64,000 nt of DNA, from NCBI RefSeq assembly GCF_037023745.1, contig NZ_CP146101.1, positions 3,402,001 to 3,466,000 of the forward strand, written 5' to 3'. Source of the stretch: Streptomyces sp. SCSIO 30461. Its GTDB lineage: Bacteria > Actinomycetota > Actinomycetes > Streptomycetales > Streptomycetaceae. Position 1 is the stretch's first letter; the number at the start of each line of letters is the position of its first letter. Positions 36,115-44,858 of the stretch are shown in pieces. Position numbers and translations under genes: made by a program. The notes below the pieces were generated by a model. That model searched no databases, was not told the origin of the DNA, and worked only from the letters and a program-made list of their open reading frames with translations.

Positions 36115-37588
36115 GTGGCGGAGACGGATGCCGAGGAGAGCGAGCAGGGACCGGAGCTGGTGGAGCGGGTCGCGGCGATCGATATCGCCAAGGCATCCGG
36201 GATGGTGTGCACCCGGGTGCCGCACGAGGACAAGCCCGGCCGGAGAGTACAGCGTGTGTGGCACGTGGCCGCGACCAGCGGCGCCATCCTGGATCTCGCG
36301 GACCACCTGATATGCCAGGGCGTCACCCGGGTGGTCATGGAAGCGACCTCGACGTACTGGAAGCCGTTCTTCTTTCTCCTGGAGGCGCGGGGGCTTGAAT
36401 GCTGGCTGGTCAACGCGCGTGACGTGAAGAACGTGCCTGGCCGCCCGAAGACCGACAGGCTCGATGCGGTGTGGCTGGCCAAGCTCGCCGAACGCGGCAT
36501 GCTCAGAGCCTCGTTCGTGCCGCCAAAGCCGGTGCGGGAGCTGCGGGACCTGACCCGTTCCCGCGCGGTCCTCACCCACGAGCGCACCCGGCACAAGCAG
36601 CGCGCGGAGAAGCTCCTGGAGGACGCGCAGATCAAGCTGTCCTCGGTGATCTCCGACATCTTCGGCGTCTCCGGCCGCGCGATGCTCGAGGCGCTGATCG
36701 CGGGCGAACGCAGCCCCAGGGCCCTGGCCGACCTGGCACACGGCACCATCAAAGCCAGCCCCCAGGCCCTTCAAGAGGCACTGGCGGGCGGGTTCGAGGA
36801 ACACCACGCGTTCATGCTGCGGATGCTGCTGGACACCGTCGACTACCTCACCATGCAGATCGACAAGCTCACCGCCCGCATCACCACCCGTCTCACCGAG
36901 CTGTCCACGACCCACGACGACAGGGACGGTGACAGGGACGACGACCGGCCCGGTCAGGGCATGCTGATGCCGCTGACCGACGTCGAGCGCCTGGACGAGA
37001 TCCCCGGGGTGGGACCGGCCACCGCCCAGGTCATCCTCGCCGAGATCGGCACCGACATGAGCGTGTTCCCCACCGCCGACCACCTGGCCTCCTGGGCCCG
37101 CCTATCCCCACGCACCTTCCAGTCCGGCCCGAAGAACACCTCCGGACCCGCCGGCAAAGGCAACCCCTGGCTGCGCGGAGCACTCGGCGAAGCCGCCATC
37201 TCCGCCGCCCGCACCGACACCTTCCTCGGCGCCCGCTACCGCCGCATCGTCAAACGCCGAGGCCACCTCAAAGCACTGGTCGCCGTCGCCCGCTCCATCC
37301 TGGTCACGGTCTGGCACCTCCTGAACGACCCCACCGCCCGCTACCGCGACCTCGGCCCCGACTGGCACACCAAGAACCTCGATCCCGCCCGCAAGACCCG
37401 CGACCTCGTCCGCCAGCTCACCGCCCTCGGCCACGACGTCACCCTCACCCCGGCAGGCGCCTGACACACCACCGCACCGCCCCTCAACCCCGTCGGCACA
37501 GCCCCAGGGGCCACATCGCCATGCCCGTCGAACCCCCGAGTTTTCCGGTCAGGAGCGCGCGAATGCTCACGGAATCGCGGAACCTACA
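35670..37588. mobile_element. 1.9-kb element with 25-bp inverted ends, 5-bp flanking duplication and an IS110-type transposase inside
   Basis: The ends 35670-35694 and 37564-37588 are inverted repeats with 24 of 25 matches. CCGTC lies directly outside both ends (35665-35669 and 37589-37593) as a direct repeat, as expected for a target-site duplication. The only intact gene inside is the IS110-family transposase at 36115. IS110 elements normally lack long terminal repeats and do not duplicate their target, so this may be IS110 inserted in another element, or an unusual subgroup. Confidence 0.65.
36115..37464 (+). CDS. IS110-family transposase (DEDD recombinase)
   Basis: 449 aa, GTG start. The N-terminal DEDD domain shows AAIDIAKASGMVCTRV, VVMEATSTYWKPFF and PKTDRLDAVWLAKLAERGML. 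A coiled-coil middle follows. The C-terminal Tnp20 domain has LDEIPGVGPATAQVILAEIG, with the family's catalytic Ser probably in SGPKNTSGPAGKGNPWLR. It appears full length. In IS110/IS621 relatives the enzyme is guided by a bridge RNA made from the element's non-coding end. Confidence 0.92.
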   Translation: MAETDAEESEQGPELVERVAAIDIAKASGMVCTRVPHEDKPGRRVQRVWHVAATSGAILDLADHLICQGVTRVVMEATSTYWKPFFFLLEARGLECWLVNARDVKNVPGRPKTDRLDAVWLAKLAERGMLRASFVPPKPVRELRDLTRSRAVLTHERTRHKQRAEKLLEDAQIKLSSVISDIFGVSGRAMLEALIAGERSPRALADLAHGTIKASPQALQEALAGGFEEHHAFMLRMLLDTVDYLTMQIDKLTARITTRLTELSTTHDDRDGDRDDDRPGQGMLMPLTDVERLDEIPGVGPATAQVILAEIGTDMSVFPTADHLASWARLSPRTFQSGPKNTSGPAGKGNPWLRGALGEAAISAARTDTFLGARYRRIVKRRGHLKALVAVARSILVTVWHLLNDPTARYRDLGPDWHTKNLDPARKTRDLVRQLTALGHDVTLTPAGA

Positions 37589-37813
37589 CCGTCCCCCTGA
37601 CGGCCGGTGGCGCGCGGCGTCAGACGCGGTGCACGGCGAGTGCCGGGGCGTTCTCGTCACCGTGTGTCCGAAGGGTACTGCGGGTAGCGCGGCTGCCATC
37701 GTGCGCCCCGCGGGAGGACGGGACGACCCCGTAGGTGCCGCGTAGTCATGAAATGCGTCACTGGTCCGGCGTGTACCGGCCCTCACCCGGGACCTTCGGT
37801 CGTGAAGCGGGGG
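37589..37813. other. Intergenic stretch right of the IS element, no supported gene
   Basis: Begins with the CCGTC repeat that flanks the element. No convincing ORF or operator; short frames here are not supported by a ribosome binding site or by motifs. Confidence 0.4.
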
Positions 37814-39031
37814 CTATCCGCGCGCCACCAGGCGGTGTCCGCCCACGACCACACCCACGAGGAGGAGCACTGCGCCGACGTGGAAGACCGCCCGCAGACC
37901 GAAGTCGTGTGCGACCAGCCCACCGAGGACCGTGCCCACGATCGCTCCGCAGCGCACCAGCAGCTTCTGGGCCATGGTCACCCGGCCCAGCAGACGGTTG
38001 GGCACCAGGTTCTGGCGCACGGTGGTCGTGCCGACCCGCCAAGCGTTCACCGACGCACCGTAGAGCATGACCAACAGCCCGGCCGGCAGCCACGCGTCGA
38101 CCAGTCCGAGACCCAGTGACGCCATCGCTGCGACGAGCAGCGACCCGAGGAGCAGGCGCCCTCTGCCCAGCCGGTTCACCCAGCGTCCCACCAACACGGA
38201 GCCGGCCAGCGCGCCCAAGCCGAAAGCCGCGACCAGCAGGCCGAAGCCGGTGTCGCTCAGACCGAGCTCCTTCCGGGCGTACAGGATGCCGATCGCCACC
38301 TGCGCCATGCCGACCATGTCGTAGAGCGCGCTGAGCAGCGTGATCCTCCGCAGCACACGCTGCTTCCACAGGGCGTGGAGTCCGCCGGTGAACTGCCGCA
38401 CCACCATGCGCCGTGACGGGCCGGGGGCCTCGGGCGGGCGCTCGGCCCGGAAGCGCCCGCGGAGAGAGAAAATGAACACCGCGGAACAGAGGAACGACAG
38501 AGCGTCGAAGCCGAACGGCAGGACCGGATGCATGTCGTACAGGAGCGCGCCCAGGGGATTGCCCAGCAGCATCTGGGCCGTCACCACCCCCCCGGCCAGC
38601 GCGGCGTTCGCCCGGTCCCGCTCCAGCCGTCGTACGGTCATCGGGACGATGCCGGCCGCCGCCCCTAGGTAGAACCGCTGCCCGAGGTCCAGCAGCGCGA
38701 CGGCGACGCAGATCACGGCCAGCGTGATGTCCGCCAGCCCCACGGCCACGGCCAGGCCCCCCGCGACCAGGACCCGTGCCGAGTCCAGCGCGACCATGAT
38801 CTGGCGCCGGTCGAGGCGGTCCGCGGTCATTCCGGCGGCCAGCATGACCAGGGGCCAGGGGAGCTGGCCGACCAGGAACACCAGGGCGATCTTGCGGGGG
38901 TCCGACGTCAGGTGCGAGGCGAGCAGGGGCAGGGCCACGTAGCGCATGCCGTCGCCCAGGCTCGAGACGACCGCCGAGAACCAGAGCAGCCGGAAGTTGC
39001 GACCCATTGCGGATGGGAGGCTCCAGTGCAC
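37814..39031 (-). CDS. MFS transporter
   Basis: 405 aa. The GTG at 39031 is preferred because AGGAG lies 8 nt upstream; an ATG eight codons in is the alternative. About 11-12 hydrophobic helices, with the MFS A-like loop GMTADRLDRRQIMVALD after helix 2. The sequence resembles the enterobactin exporter/MFS_3-type drug efflux group (LWFSAVVSSLGDGMRYVALPLLA near the start, ends 15-37). Substrate unknown. It lies between the IS element and the broken tyrosinase operon. Confidence 0.85.
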   Translation of the reverse strand: MHWSLPSAMGRNFRLLWFSAVVSSLGDGMRYVALPLLASHLTSDPRKIALVFLVGQLPWPLVMLAAGMTADRLDRRQIMVALDSARVLVAGGLAVAVGLADITLAVICVAVALLDLGQRFYLGAAAGIVPMTVRRLERDRANAALAGGVVTAQMLLGNPLGALLYDMHPVLPFGFDALSFLCSAVFIFSLRGRFRAERPPEAPGPSRRMVVRQFTGGLHALWKQRVLRRITLLSALYDMVGMAQVAIGILYARKELGLSDTGFGLLVAAFGLGALAGSVLVGRWVNRLGRGRLLLGSLLVAAMASLGLGLVDAWLPAGLLVMLYGASVNAWRVGTTTVRQNLVPNRLLGRVTMAQKLLVRCGAIVGTVLGGLVAHDFGLRAVFHVGAVLLLVGVVVGGHRLVARG

Positions 39032-39089
39032 GGAACACGCTCCTGAGCTCAGGTGTGAAGTCGTGTCACTTTAAGTGGCCATCCGTGAA

Positions 39090-39263
39090 GGATCCCGCAG
39101 GCGTCGCTGCGGCCGTCGCGGCAACCGGGGCGGCGAAAGCCCTGCCCGCAGGCACCGAAGGTCAGGGCCCCGGTGGCGGCCGCACCCCACGCCCCGTGCC
39201 GTGGCCCGCGCCGCCGTCGTGGAACTCCGGGGCGCCGCCCTCGTTCCGCTCGCCCTTTCCTGA
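39090..39263 (+). pseudogene. melC1: melC1 relic (tyrosinase copper chaperone)
   Basis: Only the end of the chaperone is recognisable: PTPRAVARAAVVELRGAALV then PLALS and a TGA at 39261-39263, matching the usual MelC1 C-terminus. The copper-binding His-rich middle and most of the Tat signal region are missing or scrambled. It directly precedes melC2, as in intact melC operons. Confidence 0.65.
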
Positions 39264-39280
39264 TCCGGAGCACACCAGCG

Positions 39281-40110
39281 ATGACCGTACGCATGAACCA
39301 GGCCCAGCTGAACTCCGACGAGAAGCGCCGCTTCGTCAACGCGCTCCTCACGCTCGAGCGCAACGGCCGTTACGACACCTTCGTCACCACTCACAACGCC
39401 CTCATCGTGAGCGACACCGACAGCGGAGACCGGGTAGGCCACCGCTCACCGTCGTTCCTGCCCTGGCACCGCAGATTCCTCATCGAGTTCGAGCAGGCGC
39501 TCCAGTCCGTCGACCCCAGCGTCGCACTGCCCTACTGGGACTGGACCGCCGACCGCACCGCCGCGTCCTCGATATGGGCGGCCGACTTCATGGGCGGCAC
39601 GGGCCGGTCCAGGGAGGGCAGGTCATGGACGGCCCGTTCTCCGCCGCGCGCGGTGCCTGGGCGATCAACGTGCGCGTCGACGGCCGCACTTTCCTGCGGC
39701 GCGGCCTCGGCGCGGGCGGCCGGCAACTGCCCACCAAGGCCGAGGTGGACACCGTCCTCGCCATGTCCACCTATGACATGGCGCCGTGGAACAGCTCTTC
39801 CGACGGCTTCCGCAACCACCTGGAGGGCTGGCGCGGGGTGAACCTGCACAACCCCGTCCATGTCTGGGTCGGCGGCCAGATGGCCACCGGTGTCTCCCCC
39901 AACGACCCGGTGTTCTGGATGCACCACGCGTTCATCGACAAGCTCTGGTCTCAGTGGCAGGCTCGCCACCCCGGCTCGACCTACCTCCCGGTCGCCGGCA
40001 CTCCCGACGTCGTCGATCTGCACGACACCATGCGCCCCTGGAACAACGTGACCCCCGCGGACATGCTGGACCACACGCGCCACTACACCTACGACGCGCC
40101 GGCGGCGTAG
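39281..40110 (+). pseudogene. melC2: Tyrosinase MelC2, frameshifted
   Basis: Two overlapping frames together encode a full-length tyrosinase of ~276 codons. The first (39281 to ~39620) has MTVRMNQAQLNSDEKRRFVN and the CuA histidines in GHRSPSFLPWHRRFL. The second (~39622 to 40110) has the CuB histidines in NLHNPVHVWVGGQ and WMHHAFIDKLW. One base is missing near 39620-39622 (GGGCAGGTCATGG, where GGGCAGGGTCATGG would restore the frame). All six copper ligands survive, so the lesion is recent or a sequencing error. With melC1 destroyed as well, melanin from this locus is unlikely. Confidence 0.85.
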
Positions 40111-40130
40111 GCGGCAGCACACCCTCACCA

Positions 40131-40162
40131 GGCCCCGGCGGGAAGCCCGTCCCGCCGGGGCC
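40131..40162. terminator. Terminator after melC2
   Basis: Perfect 13-bp GC-rich inverted repeat (40131-40143 and 40150-40162) with a 6-base loop, 20 nt after the tyrosinase stop. Confidence 0.75.
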
Positions 40163-40180
40163 CGGTCCCGCGTCTGCGCC

Positions 40181-40186
40181 TACCCT
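40181..40186 (+). promoter_or_regulatory. Leaderless -10 element (TACCCT)
   Basis: TACCCT ends 7 nt before the GTG at 40194, the spacing of leaderless Streptomyces transcripts. No convincing -35 was found. Confidence 0.35.
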
Positions 40187-40193
40187 TGGGCGG

Positions 40194-40694
40194 GTGAGCC
40201 AGCAGAATCAGCACCAGCCCCGGCCGCTCGCCGTGTTCGACCTCGATGGCACCCTCGCCGAAACCGGCCACCGCCAGCACTTCCTGGAGCGCAGGCCGCG
40301 CGACTGGGACGGGTTCTTCGCCGCCGCTCCCGAAGACGCCCCGCTCGCGGAGGGCCTGCGCATGATCGCCGAGGACGCCGCGGACTGCGAGATCGTCTAT
40401 CTCACCGGCCGCCCCGAGCGCTGCCGCACCGCGACCGTCGAGTGGCTGGAGCGGCACGGGCTGCCGAGCGGCCGCATCTTCATGCGCCGCAACCACGATC
40501 GGCGTCCCGCCCGCACCACCAAACTGGAAATTCTGGGGCGCCTCGGACGAAACCGTGCGATCCGGATGCTCGTGGACGACGACGAACTGGTCTGCGACGC
40601 CGCACGGAGGGCGGGCTTCACCGCCGTGCAGGCGGACTGGGCGAGCACGTCGGCGGTCATGCGGGACGCCCAGCAGCGCCAGGGCCGCACCTGA
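40194..40694 (+). CDS. HAD-family phosphatase (polynucleotide 3'-phosphatase-like domain)
   Basis: 166 aa from the GTG at 40194. HAD motif I AVFDLDGTLAET, motif II YLTGRPERCR, motif III Lys in RTTKLEIL and motif IV MLVDDDELVCDAA. Resembles the stand-alone phosphatase domain of T4 PNKP-like proteins; the substrate could be a phosphorylated nucleic acid end or a small metabolite. It ends at a terminator shared with the dodecin gene. Confidence 0.85.
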   Translation: MSQQNQHQPRPLAVFDLDGTLAETGHRQHFLERRPRDWDGFFAAAPEDAPLAEGLRMIAEDAADCEIVYLTGRPERCRTATVEWLERHGLPSGRIFMRRNHDRRPARTTKLEILGRLGRNRAIRMLVDDDELVCDAARRAGFTAVQADWASTSAVMRDAQQRQGRT

Positions 40695-40847
40695 CCCCCT
40701 GCCGAATCGGCTGGGTCGGCTGAATCGCCCCGCGACCACTGTCGGCGTCCGCGCGACGAGGCCGCGTCGGCCTGCCGTCGGCGTCCGCTCCCGGCGGTCG
40801 CGGGTACGGCTTCGCCCCGTCGTACGCCGCGGGTGCCGCGACACGGG

Positions 40848-40878
40848 GTGGCTTCCCGGTCGGTGACCGGGAAGCCAC
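40848..40878. terminator. Bidirectional terminator between the HAD and dodecin genes
   Basis: Perfect 14-bp inverted repeat (40848-40861 and 40865-40878) with a 3-base loop between convergent genes. Confidence 0.8.
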
Positions 40879-40924
40879 TCCCGCAACGGCGTTGCGCCGA
40901 ACGGGTGGAGGTCGTCCGAATCCG

Positions 40925-41134
40925 TCAGTCCTCCAGGCGGAATCCGACCTTCAGTCCGACCTGGTAGTGCTCGATCTCGCCGTCCACGATGTGGCCGCGG
41001 ACCTGAGTCACCTCGAACCAGTCGAGGCCCCGGATGGTCTGTTTGGCCCGTGAGATGCCGTTGCGGATGGCCTGATCGACCCCTTCGTGCGAGGTGCCGA
41101 CGATCTCGGTGACCCGATAGGTGTGCTGGGACAT
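40925..41134 (-). CDS. Dodecin (flavin-binding protein)
   Basis: 69 aa, ATG with GGAGAGGA upstream. TYRVTEIVGTSHEGVDQAIR and GLDWFEVTQVRGHI are diagnostic of dodecins, whose conserved Trp stacks on bound flavin. Known dodecins form hollow dodecamers that buffer flavins or CoA. Confidence 0.93.
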   Translation of the reverse strand: MSQHTYRVTEIVGTSHEGVDQAIRNGISRAKQTIRGLDWFEVTQVRGHIVDGEIEHYQVGLKVGFRLED

Positions 41135-41384
41135 GGGTCTGTCCTCTCCATTGCGCCGTGGCGACGTTCCCCTCCACGGTGCCCCAGTCGGTGACGGCCC
41201 GCTCCCCGGGGCCTCGCCATCGGACACAGCCGGGCGCGGCTGCCCGGAGTCGCCCGGCATTCAGACGGCGCACATCCCCGCTCCGCACCCCCGTCACGTC
41301 GAATGCAGCCGGTCACGGAATTAATCGGATACCGGGCTGCCGCAGGCGCTGTCCGGCGCATCCATACGGCAGAGGAGAGCCGCC

Positions 41385-42161
41385 ATGCCCGTTTCGCCCG
41401 CAGTCGTCCCCGCCCCGGCCGTGTCCGCCGAGCCCCGCTACACAGTCTCCCTCGCACGCACCCAGGAGGAGGTGCGCGCCGCCCAGCGGCTGCGGCACCA
41501 GGTGTTCGCCGGAGAGCTCGGAGCCCGGCTCGACGGCCCGGAGCCCGGGCTGGACGGCGACGCCTTCGACGCCTACTGCGACCACATCCTCGTACGTCAC
41601 GAGGAGACCGGCGAAGTCGTGGGGACCTACCGGGTGCTACCGCCCGAGCGGGCGAGGATCGCCGGACGGCTCTACGCCGAGACCGAGTTCGACCTGTCCA
41701 GGCTCGCTCCCATCCGTGAAGACCTCGTCGAGGTCGGCCGCTCCTGCGTCCACCCGGCGCACCGGGGCGGCGCCGTCATCGCGCTCATCTGGGCCGGACT
41801 CGCCCGCTACATGACCCGCACCGGACACACCTGGCTGTCCGGCTGCTGCTCCATCCCGCTCGCCGACGGCGGCACACTCGCCGCCGGTACCTGGGACACC
41901 GTCAGGGCCAAGCACATCGCGCCCGATGAGTACTGGGTCGCCCCGCACAAACTCTGGAGCGCCGACGGCGTCTCCCGGTCGCCGGACCGCACCGAACTGC
42001 CCCCGCTGCTGCGCGGCTACCTCAGGCTCGGGGCCTGGGTGTGCGGCGCCCCGGCCCACGACCCCGACTTCAACGTCGCCGACCTCTACGTCCTGCTCTC
42101 ACTGCGCCGCACCAACCCCCGCTACCTGCGCCACTTCCTCTCCCTGGCGCCGGTGGAATGA
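41385..42161 (+). CDS. olsB: Ornithine acyltransferase, OlsB-like (GNAT fold)
   Basis: 258 aa; GAGGAGAG lies before the ATG. The hemolysin-like GNAT domain (PF13444) shows RTQEEVRAAQRLRHQVFAGE, VGTYRVLPPE and EVGRSCVHPAHRGGAVIALIW. In this family the enzyme N-acylates ornithine from acyl-ACP to give lyso-ornithine lipid. The next gene is an O-acyltransferase that overlaps by 4 nt, the classic olsB-olsA order, which strengthens the call. S. coelicolor has the same pair near its egt and sdh genes (recalled). Confidence 0.85.
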   Translation: MPVSPAVVPAPAVSAEPRYTVSLARTQEEVRAAQRLRHQVFAGELGARLDGPEPGLDGDAFDAYCDHILVRHEETGEVVGTYRVLPPERARIAGRLYAETEFDLSRLAPIREDLVEVGRSCVHPAHRGGAVIALIWAGLARYMTRTGHTWLSGCCSIPLADGGTLAAGTWDTVRAKHIAPDEYWVAPHKLWSADGVSRSPDRTELPPLLRGYLRLGAWVCGAPAHDPDFNVADLYVLLSLRRTNPRYLRHFLSLAPVE

Positions 42162-43222
42162 GCGTCTGGCTGCCCACCGCGCCCTGCACGCCGGGCGGTT
42201 GCGCCACGCCCCGCTGGCCGACCGTCGGCCGATTCCGGGCGGTCGGCCGGCTGCTGGCGGGCGTCGTCGTCGTGCTCGTGGGCGTCGCCGTGTCGCCGGT
42301 GGCGATCCCGTGCGGCCCGGACCGCAGGTCCCGGCTGGTCCGTGTGTGGTGCCGGGTGGTGCTCAGAGCCTTCGGCGTACGGGTCCTGGTCATCGCCCCG
42401 GCCGTGTACGGCGGGCCAGGCGGTTCACCCGCGGCCGTGTCAGGACTGGTCCCAGGACCCCGTTCCGCGTCGCCCACCGAGCCGCCGCCGGGGACCCGCC
42501 CGCCCGCGTGGCGCTCCGGCACGCTCGTCGTCCCCAACCACGTCTCCTGGCTGGACATCCCCCTCGTCGCCACTGTGCTCCCCGGGCGGATGCTCGCCAA
42601 GAAGGAGGTACGACGCTGGCCCGTGCTGGGTCCGCTCGCCCGGTTCGGCGGCACTCTGTTCGTGGACCGGGACCGGCTGCGGGCACTGCCCCGGCTGGTC
42701 GCGACCATGGCGGACGCACTCAGGGGCGGGGCGCGCGTGGTCGTGTTCCCCGAGGGATCGACCTGGTGCGGTCGTGCCCATGGGCGCTTCCGCAACGCCG
42801 CCTTCCAGTCCGCGCTGGACGCGCGAGTCGCCGTACAGCCGGTGCGTATCAGCTACCGGCCCACCGGTGCCGCCGCGTTCGTGGGAGACGACCCGCTCAT
42901 GGCGTCGTTGTGGAGGGTCGCCGCGGCGCGCGGGCTGACCGCGGAGATCAGGATCCTGCCCCCGATCCCCGCGGGCCGCCACACCGACCGGCGCACACTG
43001 GCCCGGGCGGCGCACGCCGCCGTGACGGACGGTGGGACGGTTTCCGGGCCGGGTCACACCGACGGCGCCGAGGCCCGTTCCTTCTCCGCCGCGGCGGAGG
43101 CCGTCGGCCGCTCCGGTCACACCGCCGTCGACAGCGACAACGCGAACCTCCCGGCCGAGTCCGTCCACCACTCCGACAACTTCATTCCTGCATGCGCCAG
43201 TTCGTTGCGCACACCCTCCTGA
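42158..43222 (+). CDS. olsA: Lysophospholipid/lyso-ornithine-lipid O-acyltransferase, OlsA/PlsC-like
   Basis: 354 aa; ATG at 42158 overlaps olsB (ATGA). An N-terminal hydrophobic helix ([19 protein letters not shown]) is followed by the HX4D site [17 protein letters not shown] and the FPEGSTW motif of PlsC acyltransferases. It would esterify lyso-ornithine lipid at the membrane. The last ~35 codons run over the 3' end of egtD on the other strand and look unconserved; the functional protein may end earlier in related strains. Confidence 0.85.
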   Translation: MSVWLPTAPCTPGGCATPRWPTVGRFRAVGRLLAGVVVVLVGVAVSPVAIPCGPDRRSRLVRVWCRVVLRAFGVRVLVIAPAVYGGPGGSPAAVSGLVPGPRSASPTEPPPGTRPPAWRSGTLVVPNHVSWLDIPLVATVLPGRMLAKKEVRRWPVLGPLARFGGTLFVDRDRLRALPRLVATMADALRGGARVVVFPEGSTWCGRAHGRFRNAAFQSALDARVAVQPVRISYRPTGAAAFVGDDPLMASLWRVAAARGLTAEIRILPPIPAGRHTDRRTLARAAHAAVTDGGTVSGPGHTDGAEARSFSAAAEAVGRSGHTAVDSDNANLPAESVHHSDNFIPACASSLRTPS

Positions 43223-44079
43223 CGGAACTTGGCGGACACCTCGGTGCGTATCTCCTCGCCGGCCTCGAAGGGCACCACCAGGTCGAGGTCCCGGATCGTC
43301 ACCTTGAGTGTCTGCCGGGCCCGCAGCCGCATCTCGATCCACTCCTTCTCCCTGTTCCACAAAGCCACATGGGCGAACGTGTCGGGATCGAAGTCGGCCC
43401 CGAGCTCGCGGTCGATGACGGCGAGGACGTTCCGGTTGAACTCGGCGGTCACCCCGGCCGCGTCGTCGTACGCCGCGACCAGCACATCCTCCTCCTTCAC
43501 CAGGTCCGTTCCGAGCAGCAGCGCGTCCCCGGGTGACAGCATCTCCCGCACCGCGCGCAGGAAGGCCTGGCGTTCACCCGGCAGGAGGTTGCCGATAGTG
43601 CCGCCGAGGAAGGCCACCAGTCGCGGCCCCGGAGTGACGGGCAGCTCCAGCGCCCGGGTGAAGTCGGCCGTCATCGCCCGGATGTCCAGATCCGGATGCT
43701 CGTCGAGCAGCGCTGTCGCCGCACCTGTCAGTGCGCTCTCGCTCACGTCGACGGGCACGTAGCTGCGCAGGCCGGTCAGCGCGTCCAGCAGATGCCGGGT
43801 CTTCTCGGAGGATCCGGAGCCCAGTTCCACGAGGGTGCGGGCGCCGGTCACCGCCGCGATCTCAGCCGAGCGTTCGACGAGGATCTCCCGTTCGGCCCGA
43901 GTGGGGTAGTACTCGGGCAGTCGGGTGATCTCCTCGAACAGCTCGCTGCCGCGTGCGTCGTAGAACCACTTGGGCGGCAGTTCCTTGGGGGTGTGGGTCA
44001 GCCCGTGCAGTACGTCGGCGCGCAGAGCGGCGCCGGCCGCGTCGTCGGGCAGGGTGCGGGTCAGCTGGAACGGGCTCAC
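43117..44079 (-). CDS. egtD: L-histidine N-alpha-methyltransferase (ergothioneine biosynthesis)
   Basis: 320 aa, GTG start in a GTGA overlap with egtC. Conserved [27 protein letters not shown] (ends given, ~37-63), SAM site [19 protein letters not shown] and the C-terminal [16 protein letters not shown]. It trimethylates histidine to hercynine, the first committed ergothioneine intermediate. The last gene of egtABCD; its 3' end overlaps the end of olsA by 106 bp antisense. Confidence 0.95.
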   Translation of the reverse strand: MSPFQLTRTLPDDAAGAALRADVLHGLTHTPKELPPKWFYDARGSELFEEITRLPEYYPTRAEREILVERSAEIAAVTGARTLVELGSGSSEKTRHLLDALTGLRSYVPVDVSESALTGAATALLDEHPDLDIRAMTADFTRALELPVTPGPRLVAFLGGTIGNLLPGERQAFLRAVREMLSPGDALLLGTDLVKEEDVLVAAYDDAAGVTAEFNRNVLAVIDRELGADFDPDTFAHVALWNREKEWIEMRLRARQTLKVTIRDLDLVVPFEAGEEIRTEVSAKFRQEGVRNELAHAGMKLSEWWTDSAGRFALSLSTAV

Positions 44080-44858
44080 GCAGGTGGCTCCTTCAGCGGG
44101 GTCAGCAGGACATCGGTGCGAGTGGCGACCAGCAGGGTGCGGTCGGGCACCTCGCGCCAGTGGGGATCGTCGTCATACGGTTCGGACGCCACGACCACCC
44201 GGCCGCTGGGGGATCGAGGGAGCCCGGGGCGTCCCGGCTCCGCGAGGTACCAGAGCGTGTCGCCCCAGGCGGTCGCCGCGATCGTCACGCCGTCGGTGAG
44301 CAGCAGATTGAGCCGTGATCCCGGAGCCGCCCGCGCGACCTCCGGCACGGTGTAGGCCAGCGAATCGCCCAGCCCGTCTCCGTCGCGCAGCCGGTGCAGC
44401 ACCAGCGCCCACAGCAGTGCCGAGTCGCAGCGCGCCTCCATCGAGAGGAGCTCGGCCGCCGGCAGCGCCGTGGCCTGGGACGCGACCGAACGCGGCCAGT
44501 CCGTGACAGCACCGTTGTGACTGAACAGCCACGGCCCGGAGGCGTAAGGCGCCGCCGCGGCCTCCCCGTCCGCGCCCGGTTCCGTGGCGTCCCTGACCGC
44601 CGCGAGGAGCGCCCCGGTGCGGACCACCCGCGCCAGGTCGGCGAAGGACCGGTCGCCCCAGACCGGTCCGGCACGGCGGTAGCGGGCCGGCACCGGGTCA
44701 CCCGGCGCGTACCAGCCGACCCCGAAGCCGTCCGCGTTGACCGTCCCGTACCGCTGGCGGCGCGGCGCCCAGGACTGCCGCAGCAGCCCGTGCGGCGGAG
44801 CGACCAGCAGCTCACCGATCGCCGTCTCGGCTCCGACGAAGGCGACATGGCGGCACAT
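44076..44858 (-). CDS. egtC: EgtC gamma-glutamyl hydrolase (class II glutamine amidotransferase fold)
   Basis: 260 aa. The catalytic Cys2 is exposed after Met removal (MCRHVAFVG), and [10 protein letters not shown] and [11 protein letters not shown] are class II amidotransferase motifs. EgtC removes the gamma-glutamyl group from the hercynyl-gamma-glutamyl-cysteine sulfoxide. Overlaps egtB (ATGA) and egtD (GTGA). Confidence 0.95.
   Translation of the reverse strand: MCRHVAFVGAETAIGELLVAPPHGLLRQSWAPRRQRYGTVNADGFGVGWYAPGDPVPARYRRAGPVWGDRSFADLARVVRTGALLAAVRDATEPGADGEAAAAPYASGPWLFSHNGAVTDWPRSVASQATALPAAELLSMEARCDSALLWALVLHRLRDGDGLGDSLAYTVPEVARAAPGSRLNLLLTDGVTIAATAWGDTLWYLAEPGRPGLPRSPSGRVVVASEPYDDDPHWREVPDRTLLVATRTDVLLTPLKEPPA

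Noticed and set aside
37521..37745. Short plus-strand ORF right of the IS110 gene
   Set aside because: It reads through the right inverted repeat and flanking duplication, so it is chance coding.
39615..39627. Programmed frameshifting in melC2
   Set aside because: There is no slippery heptamer or downstream structure; intact Streptomyces tyrosinases are single-frame, so a lost base or sequence error is simpler.
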